Assembly (NCBI GenBank): GCA_035568175.1
Contig: DATMON010000005.1
Span: forward strand, 62,001 to 126,000
Direction: 5' to 3'
Source: AV40 sp035568175
GTDB lineage: Bacteria > Verrucomicrobiota > Verrucomicrobiia > Chthoniobacterales > UBA10450
DNA length: 64,000 nucleotides
The notes under the pieces are model-generated. The model was not told the origin of the DNA. It was given only the letters and a program-made list of their open reading frames with translations, and searched no databases. Positions 60,417 to 64,000 of this stretch are shown here, piece by piece (the stretch's first letter is position 1; every line of letters starts with the position of its first letter). A program made the translations under genes and the position numbers.

Positions 60417-62029
60417 TTCGACCGGACTTCTTGAAACGAGCGGAATGGACTGTGGGTCTTCTTCTTTCCGCGATGGTGATTTTTCTCCTCGCTGTCCGCG
60501 CCAGCCATGCCGGCGCACTTTGGCGCGACGAATGCGCGGTCGTGCAGCTGGCAGGAATGCCGTCGGTTTCAGATGTGCTCCGGAACTTTCAGCATGAAGC
60601 TTTCCCGCCGTTGTTTCCGCTGATCGTCCGAATTTACGCAATCGCCTTCGGCTCGAGCGACACTGTCTTACGCATTTTCGGCTTTTGCGTTGGCTGCTTA
60701 CTCATCAGCGCATTTTGGATTAACTCACGCTTATTTCGGACTGACGTTCCCGTGGTCGGTCTTGCGTTGATGAGCTTAAACACAACCTTCTTCGTATGGG
60801 GAACAACGATGCGGGGTTACGGTCTCGGTAGCGCACTGATCGTGTTGATGTTCGGCTGCGTTGGCAGTCTGCTCGTCGCTTCGAATCCAAAACGCAACGT
60901 CATCGCGATGTTGGCCTGTCTTCTCGGTGTCCAAGTTCTACTCTACAATAGCGTTCTACTAATCGCACTCAGCGCCTCGGCCGTGGTCATCTCGCTTTTT
61001 CAGCGTCGTTTCAAAGATGCGCTCGTGATCGTCGTAATCTGTGCTTCCGCCATAGTTGCGCTTCTGCCCTATGTCCCTGCCTACTTACGCGCCCGAGATT
61101 GGAACATTGTGGTCCGCGGAGCGCCCACTTCTTACTCACTGTGGAAACATTTCGAAGTCGCTCTTGGCAATCCGGATTACAGCATACCATCACTTTGGTA
61201 CGCCATCGTCGTCGGCTTACTTGGCTTATTTATTTTTCGAATCTACAAAGCTCGCGACGCGAAGTATGGCCAGCAGCAGCAGTTGATTTGGTTTGCCATC
61301 AGTGTCTGCGTGTTCAGTGTGACTGGTTGCTACTTATTTCTCCGAGTCCTCAGCTACACCACAAACGTTTGGTATTACCTTGCCTTTATGTGTGCCGGTG
61401 CAGCCGCATTGGATTTGATCGCCTCCAGTCTTTGCACAGCTGATTGGTTGCGGTTGTTTCGCCTGGGACTTGGATCGGCCGCGTTAATAGCAGCGCCTTT
61501 TGCCGACTGGTCAGCCATTATTGAACGCCAAACGAATGTGGACCTGGCAGCGCAAGCCGTCGCTACTCGTGCGGCAGCCAACGATTTGATTGTGGTCGTT
61601 CCCTGGCCGTTCGGGATTTCCTTTCAGCGTTATTACCGCGGCACGGCGTCTTGGGTCACGATTCCGAACATCTCCGACCACCGGGTCCATCGCTACGACC
61701 TGATCAAAGCGAAAATGATTTCTGTGCATCCGATCGATGACCTGACCGAAGCTGTTCGCACGACTTTGACTGGAGGAAACCGGGTTTGGTTTGTCGGTGG
61801 ACTCAACCTTCCGCGCCCGGAGGAAGGTGCAATGGTCTTGCTACCAGCTCCAGCTTCTCGATTCAAATGGGACAACAGGGCCTATACAGATTCCTGGTCG
61901 CAGCAACTTAGTGTTTTTACAGTTGTGCACGCAAACAAAGTAGACTCGGTTCCTTTACCCCAGCGCGGATCTAGTCAAATCAGTGAGCTTGAGCAGACTT
62001 CACTGACGATGGTCGAAGGTTGGCACTAA
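60413..62029 (+). CDS. GT-C-type membrane glycosyltransferase-like protein
   Basis: The 538-residue protein has about eleven hydrophobic segments and the first-loop motif GALWRDECAVVQLAGM (about 34-49) with the DE pair that binds the divalent metal in GT-C enzymes. FPPLFPLIVRIYAIAFGSSD follows, then a C-terminal soluble part (about 385-538). It is a paralogue of the convergent partial gene at 62375-64000 (shared WRDE, INSR/INSH, YNSVLL, LVPYVP and TNVDL motifs). It starts within the end of the TPR-bearing transferase gene (ATGA). Confidence 0.75.
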   Translation: MIRPDFLKRAEWTVGLLLSAMVIFLLAVRASHAGALWRDECAVVQLAGMPSVSDVLRNFQHEAFPPLFPLIVRIYAIAFGSSDTVLRIFGFCVGCLLISAFWINSRLFRTDVPVVGLALMSLNTTFFVWGTTMRGYGLGSALIVLMFGCVGSLLVASNPKRNVIAMLACLLGVQVLLYNSVLLIALSASAVVISLFQRRFKDALVIVVICASAIVALLPYVPAYLRARDWNIVVRGAPTSYSLWKHFEVALGNPDYSIPSLWYAIVVGLLGLFIFRIYKARDAKYGQQQQLIWFAISVCVFSVTGCYLFLRVLSYTTNVWYYLAFMCAGAAALDLIASSLCTADWLRLFRLGLGSAALIAAPFADWSAIIERQTNVDLAAQAVATRAAANDLIVVVPWPFGISFQRYYRGTASWVTIPNISDHRVHRYDLIKAKMISVHPIDDLTEAVRTTLTGGNRVWFVGGLNLPRPEEGAMVLLPAPASRFKWDNRAYTDSWSQQLSVFTVVHANKVDSVPLPQRGSSQISELEQTSLTMVEGWH

Positions 62030-62039
62030 TCGAAGCCAA

Positions 62040-62320
62040 TTAGTCTGCCGCAATCGGATTGTTTTGATCCAGTTCTCCGCCTTTTCGCACCAGCACCACA
62101 AAACTATTCGTTCTCCAAAGCAGGCGATAATTCTGATCGAACCATCTGACCCACAGGATGATTGGGGCGTTAGCGACAACGTTAGATTCCAAGCCACGAC
62201 CACTGCTGGGTTATTCCGCTTAAGATCACCGATCACAATCCGGTTAACTCAATCCGCAAGCATCGGTAAAAACATCCGCGCGATCGTAGTTTAGGGTTGG
62301 CAAGATGGAGGCGTGGCTTC
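62040..62320 (-). pseudogene. Degenerate C-terminus of a membrane glycosyltransferase-like gene
   Basis: On the minus strand several short frame pieces read like one broken protein. They run from NYDRADVFTDACG (about 62250-62290) through NRIVIGDLKRNNPAVVVAWN (about 62180-62240) to ANAPIILWVRWFDQNYRLL, then WRTNSFVVLVRK, ending at the stop at 62040-62042. Stops and frameshifts interrupt them. The last piece resembles the C-terminal end of GT39/GT-C-like proteins (NYRL...VLVRK). It differs from the C-termini of the two intact neighbours. Its 5' part is lost or overlain by the gene at 62375. Confidence 0.45.
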
Positions 62321-62374
62321 GTCACGGTGATGGACCAACACGTGCCCGCCGACGAATGATCGAATGGACCGTGC

Positions 62375-64000
62375 CTACGGTTTCCAGCCCTGAACGAGGA
62401 CGAGCTCCAAGTTCTCGAACTCTTGGACCTGGAGGCGGGGAGACAACCCAATCGGGCCGGCACTGGTCGCGTGAACACGAAGAAAGTGTCCAACTTGCAG
62501 CGGCCAACCGAAATCATATGGAACGCCGTGCCAGCCCCCTACCGGATCCCGATAGATGGGCGGTTTCGCGGGAAGAACGGGAGGCGCCAAAGGGAAAGGA
62601 AGCGTGCCAGCAACAAAAACACGATGACCCGAGCGCAGGACCGTCTCGAGCTTGGCGAGAACGGGCTGAATCGGGTCTGCCATCTTGATCTCGCGCAGAA
62701 CAAGGTCGTAGCGATGAAACCTATGATCTCTGATTGGAGGCAGGGTAACGACCTCCGCCGGGCCGCCATAGTAACGGCAGAGTGTGATCGCACATTCCCA
62801 GCGCGGGACTAAAATCACATCCCCTTCTTTCCCGAGCTGTTCAATCCGAGCTGCCAGTAAGTCAACATTCGTATGGCGGGTCGGCAGCTCGGTCCAGGCC
62901 GGAAGTCCGGCCAACGCAACAAATATGATCGCAATCGCCAGCCGAACGATCCTAAGCGAAGAAAGAGGGTGAACTTTCCCGGCAGATGGCCACACCCCGA
63001 AAATAACATCCAGCGTGCATGCGACAAACGCCACGAGAGTGATGTAATACCACGGCTGGGTGTAGTAGTTGAGGAGCTTGAGAAATCCTACATAACCAAC
63101 TACGCCGACAACCGAACAAACTCCGGCGTAGAGAACCGCCGATGAAATGAAAGTGCTGCGGTCCGGTGCGGCGGTCGCATTAGGGGAAATCGGTCCTAGT
63201 TCACCCTTCTCGTGGTTACGAAGAAGTCGATGTCGCAGGGTGACGGCCGCCCGTACCAGCAGCAAGATCAAACCGGTGAAGAACAGCGCCACCCATAGCC
63301 AAATCGCCACTGAATCGGGCGAACCGATGACCTCGCATCCACGCGTCCAAAGCCATTTGAAATCGACGGGAAAATTCACCAAAAAGGACCATTCGTGCAT
63401 CCGTCGCATCATCGGCACGTACGGTACCAACGAGACGGCGGCCAAAAGACCAATGGCCACAACAATACCCGCCGTCCGATAAGCTCGTCTCCGCCAAGCT
63501 ACCGCTATTGCGCCGACCGAAATGGCGAGCAAAAGAACGGAGTTATAGTAGAGGCATTGCACGCTGAGCAGGGCCAGCGCCGCAGCTGCCATCACCCGCC
63601 CGACGGCCGGAGGGGATGGAGCATCCACCAGGCGCCAAAAACTTCGAAAGGTAAGCAGGATTAAGAAAATCCCCAACCCGTAGGCCCGGGCCGAGTCACC
63701 GTAACGAATCAGCATTGGATTTAATCCGATGAGGACGAGTGAAAGAACGGGCAGGCGCGCGCCTAACGAATGCGAATTAATCCATAAGACCGCAAGTATG
63801 CCGAGGCCCGTAAGGCAACCCAGTGTTCGCAAGGCCGCATCGTTATGGGATCCAAACAGCTCCAGCCACGACCTTAGAAGCAGGAAAAATAAAAAGGGGA
63901 ACGAATCGTAATCGAGAGATCGCCACATCTCCCCAAACGAAGACAACGTGGCCAGGTTGGCACTGTTTGTTTCGTCACGCCAAAGTCCGCCAACGTGGGT
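62375..64000 (-). CDS. GT-C-type membrane glycosyltransferase-like protein (partial)
   Basis: The reading frame is open to the window end, so the 5' end is missing; 541 codons are visible. The first visible residues include GGLWRDETNSANLATLSSF, the WRDE motif found near residue 37 of the paralogue at 60413, so perhaps only 30-40 residues are absent. Multiple membrane segments, shared motifs YYNSVLLLAISV and LVPYVP, and a soluble C-terminal part match that paralogue. The two genes face each other across a decayed fragment. Confidence 0.78.
   Translation of the reverse strand, partial: THVGGLWRDETNSANLATLSSFGEMWRSLDYDSFPFLFFLLLRSWLELFGSHNDAALRTLGCLTGLGILAVLWINSHSLGARLPVLSLVLIGLNPMLIRYGDSARAYGLGIFLILLTFRSFWRLVDAPSPPAVGRVMAAAALALLSVQCLYYNSVLLLAISVGAIAVAWRRRAYRTAGIVVAIGLLAAVSLVPYVPMMRRMHEWSFLVNFPVDFKWLWTRGCEVIGSPDSVAIWLWVALFFTGLILLLVRAAVTLRHRLLRNHEKGELGPISPNATAAPDRSTFISSAVLYAGVCSVVGVVGYVGFLKLLNYYTQPWYYITLVAFVACTLDVIFGVWPSAGKVHPLSSLRIVRLAIAIIFVALAGLPAWTELPTRHTNVDLLAARIEQLGKEGDVILVPRWECAITLCRYYGGPAEVVTLPPIRDHRFHRYDLVLREIKMADPIQPVLAKLETVLRSGHRVFVAGTLPFPLAPPVLPAKPPIYRDPVGGWHGVPYDFGWPLQVGHFLRVHATSAGPIGLSPRLQVQEFENLELVLVQGWKP

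Overview
The window reads as a gene-dense, moderately GC-rich chromosome segment of a Verrucomicrobiota-like Gram-negative bacterium, most likely of the soil Spartobacteria/Chthoniobacter kind. This is inference. It rests on a double-length UvrA (an architecture known from Chlamydiae in the same superphylum), lone pseudopilins with a verrucomicrobial look, a secreted protein with dockerin-like repeats, and palindromic repeats inserted in frame in genes. Lgt, SecG, ExbB/ExbD, an RND pump and a porin point to a cell with an outer membrane. No rRNA, tRNA, CRISPR array, prophage or insertion sequence was recognised.

Layout. 1-9.7 kb (minus strand): pckG, the tandem uvrA, lgt, exbB and exbD (cut by the window edge). 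9.9-16.7 kb: rhomboid-like protein, PTS EIIA, DUF2270 protein, mazG, secG, porin, LpxH-like metallophosphoesterase and arsenate reductase. 16.7-20.6 kb: a small membrane protein and two secreted phosphoesterases. 20.7-23.2 kb: an ArsR-led cassette (small protein, DUF899, VOC, AHSA1, SnoaL). 23.2-31.9 kb (minus): UBP zinc finger, cNMP/FAD oxidoreductase, esterase, membrane protein, NTF2-like protein, RND pump with its adaptor, and a haloperoxidase-type hydrolase. 31.9-36.6 kb (minus): stress genes (Dps, peptidoglycan-binding protein, OsmC, SDR, TetR). 36.7-48.3 kb: a phosphate and polyphosphate island. 48.4-55.2 kb: canonical uvrA, TPR protein, ilvC. 55.3-64 kb: glycosyltransferase-like membrane proteins around two nearly identical pseudopilins, a decayed gene, and a paralogue that runs off the end.

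The strongest theme is phosphate. One minus-strand run codes for PhoB, PhoR, PstS, PstC, PstA, PstB, PhoU, polyphosphate kinase, polyphosphate glucokinase and a SixA-type phosphatase. CYTH (triphosphatase-type) and CHAD (polyphosphate-binding) genes converge on it. Four upstream regions (porin, small membrane protein, phosphoesterase pair, pstS) carry heptamers related to CTGTCAC or CGTAAC repeated every 11 bp, the layout of a PhoB box. The porin and phosphoesterases therefore probably belong to the same PhoB regulon.

Less expected items are three families of twin-hairpin palindromic repeats, two of them inside reading frames (two copies in the tandem uvrA, one in mazG), a histidine-kinase-dimerisation-like miniprotein just upstream of phoB, a PhoB-box-driven 70-residue membrane protein, matched putative TetR operators, palindromes over the arsR start, and strong over-representation of the motif AAGATCGACAT.
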